From contig NZ_JACGXS010000009.1 in the NCBI RefSeq assembly GCF_014117215.1, positions 62,001 through 126,000 on the forward strand: a stretch of 64,000 nt of DNA, given 5' to 3'. The first letter of the stretch is position 1. Each line of letters opens with the position of its first letter. This document shows positions 52,463-61,153 of the stretch, in pieces. The stretch comes from Stenotrophomonas tumulicola. Its GTDB lineage: Bacteria; Pseudomonadota; Gammaproteobacteria; Xanthomonadales; Xanthomonadaceae. The notes under the pieces are model-generated. The model was not told where the DNA came from, did no database searches, and saw nothing but the letters and a program-made list of their open reading frames with translations. A program made the position numbers and the translations under genes.

Positions 52463-54301
52463 TTACTTCGGCTGGTAGCGCACGCTCAGCTGGTACTCGC
52501 GGCCCGGCTGGTTGTACCAGGCGACGGTTTCGTAGCGCCGATCGAACACGTTGGCTGCACGGGCCAGCACCGACCAGTCAGCGCTGAGTGCGTACTCCAG
52601 CCGCACGTCCAGCGTCCCATAGCCGGCCAACCGCACGCCATTGGCGGCATCGTCGTAGCGCTTGCCGGCGCCGAATCCGGTCAGGCCGACACGCAGGTCG
52701 CCGAAGCGACGGTCCAGGTCGATGCGTGCGGTCTCCCGTGCGCGCCGCGCCAGCCAGTTGTCGTACTGGCTGCCCACGGTGCGGTTGCGCGGGTCGGTCC
52801 AGCTCAGCTGTGCGTTGACATCGATGCCGGCCAGCGTGGTCGAGCCGGTCAGTTCCGCACCGCGGATGCGGGCCTTCTCCACCTGCACCATGTGGAAGGT
52901 AGCCGCGTCGTAGGTGATCAGGTCATCCACGCGCGTCTCGTAGGCATCCAGGCCCCAACGCCAGCCGTGGCCCTGCTGGGCGATGCCCAGGCTGGTGCTG
53001 CGTGCCTTCTCCGGATCCAGGGTGGGCACGCCGCTCCATGGATCGTAGAGGTCGCTGAAGGTAGGCGCCTTGAACGCAGTGCCATGGCTGGCTGTCAGTT
53101 TCCAGCCATCGCCCAGGTCCAGCCCCCATGCCAGCGAACCGGTGGTGTGGTTGCCGAACTGTTGGTTGTCATCGTTGCGCACGCTGGCCTGCAACTGGTG
53201 CGCACCGAAGCGGCCCTGGTACTGCACGAACACGCCGGTGTTGTCGCGGCTTTCGACCAGGTAATCGATGCTGCTGCCGTCCAGGCTGTCATCGCTCCAG
53301 TCCACGCCGGCGCTGAGCAGGTGGCCGGTGGCGACGGTGACGTCGGCCTGCACCGATGCGCTGTCGCGATGCGTCTGGGCGCTGCCGACGGCACCGAACG
53401 GACCACTGTTGTCCGATTCGTTGTCGCTGCGACCGATGCTGGCCGTCACCGCCAGGCGTTCGGACGGGGTATAGCGCACCTTTCCGCCCAGTACCTGCTG
53501 CAGCGTTTCGGAGTAGTTGTAGTAGCCGTCGTAGTGGTTCTCGCCTTCGGCACGCAGGGCGCTGCCTTCCACGCTCCATTGTTCGTTGAAGGTGTATCCA
53601 CCACGCGCGCTCTTGGACAGGTTGCGGTATCCATCGCGGTCGGGTTCGTCGGCGCCGCAGCCGGCGAAGGTCGCCGCCGAGCCGCGGCAGGAGTCGATGC
53701 CATCGCTGTGCTGGTACGCGATGTCGATGCCGAACCAGCCGCGGGCGCTGCCGCCGCCGATGCCGCCGCTGGCCTGGCGCAGGCCATTGCTGCCGCCACC
53801 CAGTTCAAGGTGTGGTGCAAAGCCGCCGCCGTTGCGACGGGTAAAAATCTGTATGACGCCACCAATGGCATCGGCACCGTAGAGGCTTGATTGCGGGCCG
53901 CGCACGATTTCCACGCGCTCGATCTGCGCCAGTGGCAGGTCCTGCAGCATGGCCAGGCCGGAGTCGGCGGCATTGATGCGCACGCCGTCGACCAGCACCA
54001 GGGTGTGCGCCGAATTGGTACCGCGCAGGAACAGCGAGGTCTGCTTGCCGAGGCCGCCGGTGTTGGCCAGGTTGATGCCTGCGCGGCCGCGCAGCAGGTC
54101 CTGCAGCGAGGTTGCCTGGCTGCTTTCGATGGTGGCGCGGTCGATTACCTGGGCCGGGCTCAGGCTGTCATCCAGTGCCGTCGCCGTGCGCGTGGCGGTG
54201 ACCAGCATCGGGTCCAGTGCAGTGGCGGCATCCTGCGCGTGGGTGATGCCTGGCAATGTGGCCAGCACGGCCAGGGAGAGGATTCGGGACTGCACTTTCA
54301 T
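52463..54301 (-). CDS. btuB: TonB-dependent vitamin B12 receptor
   Basis: 612 aa from the ATG at 54301. Signal peptide (SRILSLAVLATLPGITHA), then a TonB-box-like DPMLVTATRT, a plug domain with SLQDLLRGRAGINLANTGGLGKQTSLFLRG and LVDGVRINAADSG, and the 22-strand barrel ending in YQLSVRYQPK. The family takes cobalamin and similar corrinoids across the outer membrane. A cobalamin riboswitch sits directly upstream, which supports BtuB over other TonB-dependent receptors. No inner-membrane BtuCD genes are present here. Confidence 0.9.
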   Translation of the reverse strand: MKVQSRILSLAVLATLPGITHAQDAATALDPMLVTATRTATALDDSLSPAQVIDRATIESSQATSLQDLLRGRAGINLANTGGLGKQTSLFLRGTNSAHTLVLVDGVRINAADSGLAMLQDLPLAQIERVEIVRGPQSSLYGADAIGGVIQIFTRRNGGGFAPHLELGGGSNGLRQASGGIGGGSARGWFGIDIAYQHSDGIDSCRGSAATFAGCGADEPDRDGYRNLSKSARGGYTFNEQWSVEGSALRAEGENHYDGYYNYSETLQQVLGGKVRYTPSERLAVTASIGRSDNESDNSGPFGAVGSAQTHRDSASVQADVTVATGHLLSAGVDWSDDSLDGSSIDYLVESRDNTGVFVQYQGRFGAHQLQASVRNDDNQQFGNHTTGSLAWGLDLGDGWKLTASHGTAFKAPTFSDLYDPWSGVPTLDPEKARSTSLGIAQQGHGWRWGLDAYETRVDDLITYDAATFHMVQVEKARIRGAELTGSTTLAGIDVNAQLSWTDPRNRTVGSQYDNWLARRARETARIDLDRRFGDLRVGLTGFGAGKRYDDAANGVRLAGYGTLDVRLEYALSADWSVLARAANVFDRRYETVAWYNQPGREYQLSVRYQPK

Positions 54302-54420
54302 TGGGGGAACTCCGGCTGCCGCGCACGCCCGCGCGGACACAAGGGGAGCTGCGGCGCGAAGGACAGGGCGATGCGCACCACGCGGACGCGGTGGCCGTCG
54401 CCGATGCCCGCCGCATCGCA

Positions 54421-54595
54421 ACCTGTAGCTTCCGGGCCGGTCTCCGGGCTTGCCGTCGGTGGTGGACCACCGGGCGGACGCCTTCCCATGCCAGGGCACA
54501 GTGGCGTGTTGTCCGCTTGTGACGTGCTTACCGTTGCGGGGGCAGCGCCGGCATGGCATCGAACGATGCGTCACCGGCTTCCCGTTTCAACCTGC
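54421..54595 (-). ncRNA. Cobalamin (B12) riboswitch in the btuB leader
   Basis: Reading the reverse strand: GGGAAGCCGGTGAC, then CCGGCGCTGCCCCCGCAACG and GTAAGC, the P3-P6 region with the conserved GC(T)GCCCCCGC core; later CCACTG and GGGAAGGCG; then AAGCCCGGAGACCGGCC, the B12 box. The last of these ends about 130 nt before the btuB start at 54301. The order and core motifs are those of the AdoCbl riboswitch, so binding should reduce btuB expression. Confidence 0.88.
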
Positions 54596-54800
54596 CGGCC
54601 GTGGCTGCAGGTCACCTGGAAGTGCGCGCAGTCTAAGCGATCACGCGCCGTGGCGCAGGTGCGCGGCCGGCGTGCACTAGAATGGCCGCTGCTTCTGGTC
54701 CAGATATGCCAATGACGTCCTTGCCGTACCGTGCTGTCCCGTTGTTCGAACGCCTGGGCGCGTGCCCACTGATGCAGGGCATGCAAGCGGGGAGCCGGCG

Positions 54801-55388
54801 ATGATCCTCGACCTTGTCCGCCATGCCAGTACCGGGCGTGATACCTGCCTGGACGGGCGCACCGATCCCCCGCTGCTGGCCGGCGCAGAGGACGCATTGT
54901 GCGCGACGTATGAAGCGCAGGAATGGGAGCGGGTGATCTGCTCGCCACGGCTGCGCGCACTGCATACCGCAGTGGCGCTGGCGGTACCGCGAGGCTTGCA
55001 GGTACGGCCCGACGACGAGTGGGAAGAGCTGGATTTCGGTGACTGGGACGGGCTGGCCATCGATGCGCTGCCGGAGCAGTCGCTGTTGGGCTTCCATCGC
55101 GATCCGCATGCGTTTCCGCCACCCAACGGCGAAAGCTGGGGTCATTTCGAGCGTCGTATTGCGCGTGCGCTGGACCGCCTGTTCGATGACGAAGAGGACG
55201 AAGGCGCCGTGCCGACGCTGATCGTCAGCCATGGTGGACCGCTACGGATGGTGCTGTCGCAGGCCTGCGGGTTGCCGATGTCTTCGTGCTGGGCATTGCG
55301 CATCGACCACGGCACGCGGCTGCGGCTGCGGGTGGAACGCGACGAGGGCGGGGTATGGGGCGAACTGCTGGAGTTGCAGCAGCCCTGA
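54801..55388 (+). CDS. Histidine phosphatase family protein (phosphoglycerate mutase-like)
   Basis: 195 aa from the ATG at 54801 with GGAG upstream. Nucleophile His8 in LVRHAST, ICSPRLRALHTA and EELDFGDWDG match the branch that includes CobC and SixA-like phosphatases; the second His is in IVSHGGPLRM. It is divergent from btuB, and the CobC-type sequence pattern ELDFGDWDG raises the possibility of alpha-ribazole phosphatase in cobamide salvage. This is context only. A 32-codon reading frame (54706-54804) ends overlapping its start. Confidence 0.8.
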   Translation: MILDLVRHASTGRDTCLDGRTDPPLLAGAEDALCATYEAQEWERVICSPRLRALHTAVALAVPRGLQVRPDDEWEELDFGDWDGLAIDALPEQSLLGFHRDPHAFPPPNGESWGHFERRIARALDRLFDDEEDEGAVPTLIVSHGGPLRMVLSQACGLPMSSCWALRIDHGTRLRLRVERDEGGVWGELLELQQP

Positions 55389-55401
55389 ATCAGGATCCGG
55401 A

Positions 55402-55497
55402 TCGGTAGCGCCAAACCATGACTGTAGCGCCGAACCATGTTCGGCGAGCGCAGCGGCGCGTCCGGCATCCCGCCAAGCATGCCGCGGCGCTACCCGG
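55402..55497. repeat. SMAG-type palindromes between phosphatase and TfoX-like gene
   Basis: A degenerate unit starts at 55404 (GGTAGCGCCAAACCATG), a full GTAGCGCCGAACCATGTTCGGCG at 55424-55446, and an inverted GCGGCGCTACC ends at 55496. They lie between convergent gene ends. Confidence 0.7.
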
Positions 55498-55518
55498 CCC
55501 GTGATGCAGCAGCCCGCA

Positions 55519-55851
55519 TCAGCCGTCGCTGTCGCCGCCGTCGAATCGCTGCTCGCGGACCGGGCCGGAGGCCGGGCCCGCCGCCTTCAGCGGCTGCACG
55601 GCGATGCGTGCTTCGTAGTCCTGCACCAGCGCGTCGCGCTGCGCGGCGGCAAGCTCCTGCCAGTGGCAGTCGAGCAGGGCACCTTGCAGCGAGTACAGCA
55701 GGTTCAGGCTGGGCTTGAAACCGGCGCGCTTCACCTTGACGAATGCACCGACCGCGCCGATCGCAGCGAGGTCTTCGCGGCTGCGCAGGCCCACCTGGCG
55801 CAGCCATGCCGCGCTCTTGGGGCCGATGTTGCGCAGCTGCAGGGTGCTCAT
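55519..55851 (-). CDS. TfoX C-terminal domain protein
   Basis: 110 aa from the ATG at 55851. It begins STLQLRNIGPKSAAWLRQVGLRSREDLAAIG, the TfoX_C signature (helix-hairpin-helix type), and ends with an unrelated tail. In Haemophilus and Vibrio TfoX/Sxy controls competence, but stand-alone TfoX_C proteins are common without that role. ATGA overlap with the GAF-domain gene shows translational coupling. Confidence 0.8.
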   Translation of the reverse strand: MSTLQLRNIGPKSAAWLRQVGLRSREDLAAIGAVGAFVKVKRAGFKPSLNLLYSLQGALLDCHWQELAAAQRDALVQDYEARIAVQPLKAAGPASGPVREQRFDGGDSDG

Positions 55852-56330
55852 TGCAGTGCGTCGACGAAGACGCGGGCGATGGCTTCCAGGCCAGCCTGGT
55901 CGTCGGCATCGAAACGGGCAAGACGCGGGCTGTCCAGGTCCAGCACGCCGACCAGCATGCCTTCCTTGACCAGCGGCACCACCAGTTCCGAGCGCGAGGC
56001 CGAATCGCAGGCAATGTGGCCGGGGAATGCATCCACGTCGTCGATGCGCTGTGTCACGCGTTGGGTCGCGGCGGCACCGCATACCCCCTTGTGCAGCGGA
56101 ATGCGCACGCACGCCGGTAAGCCCTGGAACGGCCCGACCACCAGTTCCTTGCCATCGAACAGGTAAAAGCCCGCCCAGTTGAGTTCCGGCAGCGCGTGGT
56201 ACACCAGCGCGGCGAGGTTGGCCGCGTTGGCGATGCGGTCATTCTCCCCGTAAACGAGGGCGCGGGCCTGCTCGAGCAACTGGGCGTATTGTTCCGGCTT
56301 GCTGCCGGTCAGCGAAGAGGTGGCGAACAT
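55848..56330 (-). CDS. msrC: Free methionine-(R)-sulfoxide reductase (GAF)
   Basis: 160 aa. GAF-type fold with three Cys residues: Cys74 in LPACVRI, Cys84 in GVCGAAA and Cys108 in HIACDSASRSE. These are the three positions known in E. coli fRMsr (84, 94, 118), each shifted by 10. It reduces free Met-R-sulfoxide in the cytoplasm. It is upstream of the TfoX-like gene and overlaps it by four bases. It completes a set of four Msr-type enzymes in this window. Confidence 0.92.
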   Translation of the reverse strand: MFATSSLTGSKPEQYAQLLEQARALVYGENDRIANAANLAALVYHALPELNWAGFYLFDGKELVVGPFQGLPACVRIPLHKGVCGAAATQRVTQRIDDVDAFPGHIACDSASRSELVVPLVKEGMLVGVLDLDSPRLARFDADDQAGLEAIARVFVDALQ

Positions 56331-56339
56331 GTTCCAAGT

Positions 56340-57785
56340 CTAACAAGCCCGGGGCGCTTCGTCGGCCATCTCCCGGGCCAGGGCGCCCACCCGGGTGATG
56401 GCTGCCACGTAACGCTCGTCCAGCGGCTGGCAACAGGACAGGCGCAGGCAGTGGCGGTACCGCGCGCCGCGCGAATACACCTGGCCTGGCATGAATACGA
56501 TGTCCTCGGCCAGGGCGCGCTCGAACAGCCCGCCGGTGTCCACGCCGGGCACTTCCAGCCAGAGCAGGAATCCGCCGGTGGGTTCGGTGGCGCGTGTTGC
56601 CGCAGGGAAATGTTCGGCCACCAACTGGCGCACCCGTCCGGTCTGCTCGCGGTACAGGCGGCGCAACCGGCGCAGGTGGTGCTCATAATTCCCGGCTTCC
56701 AGGAAGGCCGCCACGGCGTCGCCGAGCAGCCGCGACTCGGCGCCGCTGGACTGGAATTTGAGCAGCGCGATGCGTTCGCTGAAACGTCCGCCCTCCAGCC
56801 AGCCGATGCGATAGTCCGGCGCCAGCGTCTTGGAGAATCCCGCGCAGACCATGATCCAACCGTCGCGGTCGAAGGCTTTCAACAGCGGTTCCAGCGGCTC
56901 GGCATACTGCAGCTCGGCGTAGACGATGTCTTCGATCACCGGCAGCTGGCGGGCATTGGCCAGGTTGGCCAGGCGTTGCTTGGCGGCTACCGGCATGGTG
57001 CAGCCCAAGGGATTGTGCACGGTGGGCATCACCACCAGGGCAGCCAACGCGGTGGTATCCAGCAAGGCTTCCACCGCGTCCACGTCCAGCCCGTGCTGGG
57101 GGTGGGTCGGAAGCTCGATGGCGTGCAGCCCCAGGCTGGAAAGCAGTGGATAGAGATTGAAATACGACGGTGCTTCCAGGCCGACTGCATCACCGGGGGA
57201 GGTCACCGCGCGCAGTGCAAGCTGCAGTGCTTCCATGGCGCCGTGGGTCAGCAGGATGCGTTCGGGCACGGTATGCAGCCCCATGCGCGGACCACGGCGG
57301 ACGATCTGCGCGATCAACGCCTGCGATGCGTTGGGACGTGCGTAGGTTTCCAGCGTGGTGGCACCGCGACGCAGCGCCTGCGCGGTGTGCCGTTGCAACT
57401 GCGCACCGGGATAGAACATGCGGCCGCGCGGTCCGGCGAACGCCAGGTCCACGACCTGCGGTTGCTGCTGTGCACGCAGTACCCGCGCCATCATCGCCTG
57501 CTGGCTGGGCGCGGTGGGTGCCGACGGCGCATCACGCAACGAACGCTGCGGTACCTGCAGCCGTGCGGCCACTTCGAACCCGGCGCGCGGCAAGGGCACC
57601 ACCAGTCCGGCGTCTTCGAGCTGGCGGTAGGCGGCTATCACGGTGTTCAGGCTGATGCTGCGCTGGTCGGCCATCTGCCGCAGCGAGGGCAACCGCGCGC
57701 CGCTGGGCAGGCGGCCAGCCTGGATCGCATCGGAAAGTTCATCGGCCAGCCGCTGGTAACGCGGCACCCCGGCCCGGCTATCCAT
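56340..57785 (-). CDS. MocR-type (GntR/aminotransferase) transcriptional regulator
   Basis: 481 aa. N-terminal GntR winged helix (YQRLADELSDAIQAGRLPSGARLPSLRQMADQRSISLNTVIAAYRQLEDAGLV, about 10-70) fused to a fold-type I aminotransferase domain (about 110-475) with the PLP-Lys region FSKTLAPDYRIGWLEGG. MocR proteins use the PLP domain as a sensor and usually control a neighbouring gene, for instance a PLP or amine pathway. No obvious target is next to it; its stop lies 9 bp from the fRMsr gene start. Confidence 0.92.
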   Translation of the reverse strand: MDSRAGVPRYQRLADELSDAIQAGRLPSGARLPSLRQMADQRSISLNTVIAAYRQLEDAGLVVPLPRAGFEVAARLQVPQRSLRDAPSAPTAPSQQAMMARVLRAQQQPQVVDLAFAGPRGRMFYPGAQLQRHTAQALRRGATTLETYARPNASQALIAQIVRRGPRMGLHTVPERILLTHGAMEALQLALRAVTSPGDAVGLEAPSYFNLYPLLSSLGLHAIELPTHPQHGLDVDAVEALLDTTALAALVVMPTVHNPLGCTMPVAAKQRLANLANARQLPVIEDIVYAELQYAEPLEPLLKAFDRDGWIMVCAGFSKTLAPDYRIGWLEGGRFSERIALLKFQSSGAESRLLGDAVAAFLEAGNYEHHLRRLRRLYREQTGRVRQLVAEHFPAATRATEPTGGFLLWLEVPGVDTGGLFERALAEDIVFMPGQVYSRGARYRHCLRLSCCQPLDERYVAAITRVGALAREMADEAPRAC

Positions 57786-57879
57786 CTGTACCCATCAAAG
57801 TGGTCATCCACTGCTGCTGTGCCTGTCGTTGCCCGCAGCCTAGCATGCGCATGCCGGCCCTAGCGCCGGAACTTCCCAT

Positions 57880-57913
57880 GCGCACGCCGGGCTTTTTGGC
57901 GTGCGCTTTTTTT
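57880..57913 (+). terminator. Intrinsic terminator on the + strand
   Basis: GCGCACGCC (57880-57888) and GGCGTGCGC (57898-57906) pair perfectly around GGGCTTTTT, followed by seven T (57907-57913). Orientation with the T run is on the + strand, although both flanking genes are on the - strand. The segment upstream of it on + (57786-57880) is the MocR promoter region; a short + strand RNA could end here. The same stem may also stop msrA transcripts. Confidence 0.65.
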
Positions 57914-57914
57914 C

Positions 57915-58646
57915 CTATTTCATCGGCACCAGCGTTGCCTCGCGCCGGTACAGCTGCGGGAAGCGCTGCTGCAGCGCGGCCAGCTTCGGTGCGTCGTAAT
58001 AGCGGATGTAGGCCGCCTGTGGATTGAGCGTCATGTAATTCTGGTGGTAGGCCTCGGCCGGGAAGAAACGCTTGCCGCTGCCAAGCTCGGTCACCACCGG
58101 GGCGCTGAACGAGGGCGCGATCTGGGCGATGTAGGCGCGGTTGGCGGCTTGCTGCCGTGCATCGTCGCTGAAGATCGCCGAGCGGTACTGGCTGCCGCGG
58201 TCCGGCCCCTGCCGGTTGAGCTGGGTCGGGTCGTGCGCCACGGAAAAGTACACCTGCAGCAGCTGCCCGTAACTGACCTGGCGCGGATCGTAGTCCACCC
58301 GCACCGCTTCGGCGTGGCCGGTGCGGCCAGAGCTGATCGTTTCATAGCGCGCGGTGGAAGCGTCGCCGCCGATGTAGCCGGACACTGCGTTGCCGACGCC
58401 CTTTACGTGCTGGAAGACACCCTGCACGCCCCAGAAACAGCCACCGGCGAACACCACGCTGGCCTGCGTGCGCGGGTCCTTGAATGCGGCGTCGCCGGCC
58501 GGCGCCGGCAGCACGCGGCCTTCTTCGGTGATGCGCGCAGGCGCGGCCGCGGATGACGGACCGGCGTCCACGGTGAAGGCCACCAACGCACCGACCACCA
58601 GTGCCGCGACAGCAGCGGCGACTCCCTGTTCCAATGACAGTTTCAT
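57915..58646 (-). CDS. msrA: Membrane-anchored peptide methionine (S)-S-oxide reductase
   Basis: 243 aa. An N-terminal hydrophobic segment (VAAAVAALVVGALVAFTV) followed by a spacer and the MsrA catalytic domain: GGCFWGVQGVFQHVKGV with catalytic Cys70, GGDASTARYETISSGRTGHAEAVRV, DPTQLNRQGPDRGSQYRSAI and HQNYMTLNP. Cys70 is the only Cys in the protein, so there is no resolving Cys. It would reduce Met-S-sulfoxide in periplasmic proteins and need direct reduction by a partner, probably DipZ encoded 9 bp upstream. Last gene of the msrB-dipZ-msrA operon. Confidence 0.92.
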   Translation of the reverse strand: MKLSLEQGVAAAVAALVVGALVAFTVDAGPSSAAAPARITEEGRVLPAPAGDAAFKDPRTQASVVFAGGCFWGVQGVFQHVKGVGNAVSGYIGGDASTARYETISSGRTGHAEAVRVDYDPRQVSYGQLLQVYFSVAHDPTQLNRQGPDRGSQYRSAIFSDDARQQAANRAYIAQIAPSFSAPVVTELGSGKRFFPAEAYHQNYMTLNPQAAYIRYYDAPKLAALQQRFPQLYRREATLVPMK

Positions 58647-58655
58647 GCGACCTCC

Positions 58656-60416
58656 TCAGCCGAACGTAAAGGCGTAGGCCTGGACGCCTGGGTCCAGGAA
58701 CTCGATCTCGAAGTGGTGTTCGCCCACGTTGTCGCGTTGGCGCACCAGTTGGTAAAGACGGTGTTCGTCGACCACGCCGGTGCCATCGGCATGCACGTCG
58801 CCACCCGCAGCGGAGGCCGCCACCGGCTTGCCATCCAGCCAGGCCCGGAAGCGCACCGGCTTGCCGTCGTCGCCCGGGGCGAGCACCAGGTGCAGGTCCC
58901 GGGCATGGAAGCGGAACGCGATGCGTCCACCTGCCTGCTGCAGCCCTGCGGCCTCTGCGTCCACCGTCCAGTTGCCGCGCAGGCCCCATTGGTTCAGTGC
59001 CAGGGTGGCGGGCAGCGCGTAGTCGAACGGTTGCCCCTTGCGCTGCCCACCGGGCGACGCGAAGTGTTCCGCACGGGCATGGCCGAGGTAGGTTTCCGGC
59101 GAGCGCAGGTTGCCCATGTCGGCTTGCTCGGCGACGCCCTCCAGGGAGGTGGCGGCCGGATCGGCGGGTGGTGGCAGGTCCTTCTGTCCCGCCTCCTGCA
59201 GCAGGCGGCGGATCACCTGCTCGGAATGGGCATAGTTGCCTTCGCCGAACTGGTGCGCACGGATCCTGCCCTGTGCATCGATGAAGTAGTGCGCAGGCCA
59301 GTAGCGGTTGTCGAAGGCGCGCCAGATGGCGTAATCGTTGTCCATCGCAACCGGGTAGCCGACCTTCAATTGCGCCACGGCGCGCATGACATTGCGTGGA
59401 TTGCGTTCGAAGGCGAACTCCGGCGTGTGCACGCCGACCACCACCAGGCCGTGGTCGCGGTAGCGCCGCTCCCACTCGTGCACGAACGGCAGGGCACGCA
59501 GGCAGTTGATGCAGGAGTAGGTCCAGAAATCGACCAGCACCACCTTGCCGCGCAGCTGCTCGCGGCCGAGCGGCGGGCTGTTGAGCCAGCCGGTGGCTCC
59601 GTCCAGCGCGGGCAGCTCGCCCTCGACTGGCAGTGGGGCATCGGCAGCGGCGCCCGCCGTGGTGGTCATGGCAGCGCCCGTCGCCTGCGCGCCCGGTACG
59701 CTGTCCAGCAGGCCCTGTTCCAGCCGCGCCGTGCTCACCGTGGACAGCCGGGTCAGCACGCCGGTATCCCAGCCCATGGCGATGGCCAGCACCGCCAGCA
59801 ACGCGGCGATGCCCAGCCCGCGGCGCAACGCGTTGCCCAGGCCCAGGCGGGCCTTCAGGGCGTTGAACAAGCGTCCGCCGACCCACACCGCCAGTGCCAG
59901 CGCCGTGACTGCACCCAGTGCGTAGGCCAGCAGCAGGCTGCTGGTACTGGCGCTGGCGCCATTGAGCGCGGCACCGGTCAGCACCAGGCCAAGGATCGGC
60001 CCGGCACAGGGCGCCCACAGCAGGCCGGTGGCGATGCCCACCAGCAGGGAAGTACCGGCGCCGCCGCGACCGGCGTCGTCGGCAGCATCGGCACGTGCGC
60101 TCAACCGTGCGCCAGCACGCTGGAAAGGAGCCAGCAGGCGATCGGCGAAGGCCGGCCACAACAGCGCCAGCGCGAACAGCGCCATCACGACCAGGGCGAC
60201 CCAGCGGCCGATCTGGTTGGCTTGCGCGACCCAGGCGCTGCCGACTGCCGCCAAGCTGGCGACCACGGTGAACGTCGCCGCCATGCCCAGCAGCAGCGGC
60301 AAGGTGCTGCGCAGGAACGAGCGTCCTGCGCGCGCGAAAACGAACGGCAGCACCGGCAGGATGCAGGGGCTGAGCAGGGTCAGCACCCCGCCAAGATAGG
60401 CCAGCAGCAACAGCAT
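58656..60416 (-). CDS. dipZ: DipZ/DsbD-like thiol-disulfide carrier: CcdA domain plus thioredoxin-like domain
   Basis: 586 aa from the ATG at 60416 (GGAG 8 nt upstream); an ATG at 60470 overlapping msrB is an alternative. A CcdA-type transmembrane domain with Cys18 in LLSPCILPVLPF and Cys137 in LWAPCAGPILG, then about residues 260-430 a periplasmic thioredoxin/AlkHP-like domain with CINC (Cys302, Cys305) in VDFWTYSCINCLRALPF, and a C-terminal DipZ carbohydrate-binding-like beta domain. It carries electrons from cytosolic thioredoxin across the membrane. Placement between exported MsrB and MsrA suggests it feeds them. Confidence 0.9.
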   Translation of the reverse strand: MLLLLAYLGGVLTLLSPCILPVLPFVFARAGRSFLRSTLPLLLGMAATFTVVASLAAVGSAWVAQANQIGRWVALVVMALFALALLWPAFADRLLAPFQRAGARLSARADAADDAGRGGAGTSLLVGIATGLLWAPCAGPILGLVLTGAALNGASASTSSLLLAYALGAVTALALAVWVGGRLFNALKARLGLGNALRRGLGIAALLAVLAIAMGWDTGVLTRLSTVSTARLEQGLLDSVPGAQATGAAMTTTAGAAADAPLPVEGELPALDGATGWLNSPPLGREQLRGKVVLVDFWTYSCINCLRALPFVHEWERRYRDHGLVVVGVHTPEFAFERNPRNVMRAVAQLKVGYPVAMDNDYAIWRAFDNRYWPAHYFIDAQGRIRAHQFGEGNYAHSEQVIRRLLQEAGQKDLPPPADPAATSLEGVAEQADMGNLRSPETYLGHARAEHFASPGGQRKGQPFDYALPATLALNQWGLRGNWTVDAEAAGLQQAGGRIAFRFHARDLHLVLAPGDDGKPVRFRAWLDGKPVAASAAGGDVHADGTGVVDEHRLYQLVRQRDNVGEHHFEIEFLDPGVQAYAFTFG

Positions 60417-60447
60417 CAGCAGTGCTCCATCGACAAGGGAAGGGACA

Positions 60448-61011
60448 TCAGAGCGGGACCCGCCAGTCATCGGTGCCGTCGCTGGCACCGGCCTGGCCGG
60501 TGGGCGTGAAGGCCAGCGCTGCACCGTTCATGCAGTAGCGCAGGCCGGTAGGGCGCGGGCCATCGTTGAACACGTGCCCGAGGTGGCCGCCGCATCGCCG
60601 GCAATGCACTTCCACCCGCACCATGCCGAAGGCGGTATCGCGGTCTTCGCCGACCGCATCGTGCAACGGCGCCCAGAAGCTGGGCCAGCCGGTGCCGCTT
60701 TCAAATTTCGTCGACGATGAGAACAGGGCCAGCGCGCAGCCGGCGCAATGGAAAGTGCCGCGCCGGTGCTCGCGGTCCAGCGGGCTGCTGCCGGCACGCT
60801 CGGTCGCATGCCGTCGCAGCACCGCGTATTGCGCCGGGGTCAGCAGCCGCTGCCATTCGGCATCGCTGCGCATGATCTCGAACTGGCGCGGTGCAGCGGT
60901 TGCGGTTGCGGCGGCGGCCGGCGCAGCGCGGCTGCAGGCGCCCAGGCCCAGCATGCCGGCTGCAGCGGCCATGCTGCCCAGGCCGAGCAGGTGGCGACGG
61001 GTAATCGACAT
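60448..61011 (-). CDS. msrB: Tat-exported lipoprotein MsrB
   Basis: 187 aa from the ATG at 61011 with GGAG 6 nt upstream; ATG at 61017 is also possible. SITRRHLLGLGS is a twin-arginine signal and LGAC (Cys26) a lipobox, so it appears to be a Tat-exported lipoprotein. MsrB core: zinc Cys89, Cys92, Cys137, Cys140 (HCAGC, HCRRC), SGTGWPSFW and catalytic Cys160 in RYCMNG. No other Cys is left for a resolving role. It reduces Met-R-sulfoxide outside the cytoplasm. First gene of the operon; divergent from a two-component system. Confidence 0.92.
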   Translation of the reverse strand: MSITRRHLLGLGSMAAAAGMLGLGACSRAAPAAAATATAAPRQFEIMRSDAEWQRLLTPAQYAVLRRHATERAGSSPLDREHRRGTFHCAGCALALFSSSTKFESGTGWPSFWAPLHDAVGEDRDTAFGMVRVEVHCRRCGGHLGHVFNDGPRPTGLRYCMNGAALAFTPTGQAGASDGTDDWRVPL

Positions 61012-61153
61012 GGCCATCTCCAGGGGGGACGATGGGAGCCATGCTGCGCCCGCGCTGGTCAACGAATCCTCACGAAGGGTTCAATTTTCCGTGATACATC
61101 GGAGGGCCGCCGCGCCGACAATACGGATACGCTTCCCGTTGCCACGCCTGCCC

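Noticed and set aside
54706..54804. 32-codon frame upstream of the histidine phosphatase as a stand-alone gene
   Set aside because: It has no ribosome site of note and no recognisable family; kept only as a possible leader.
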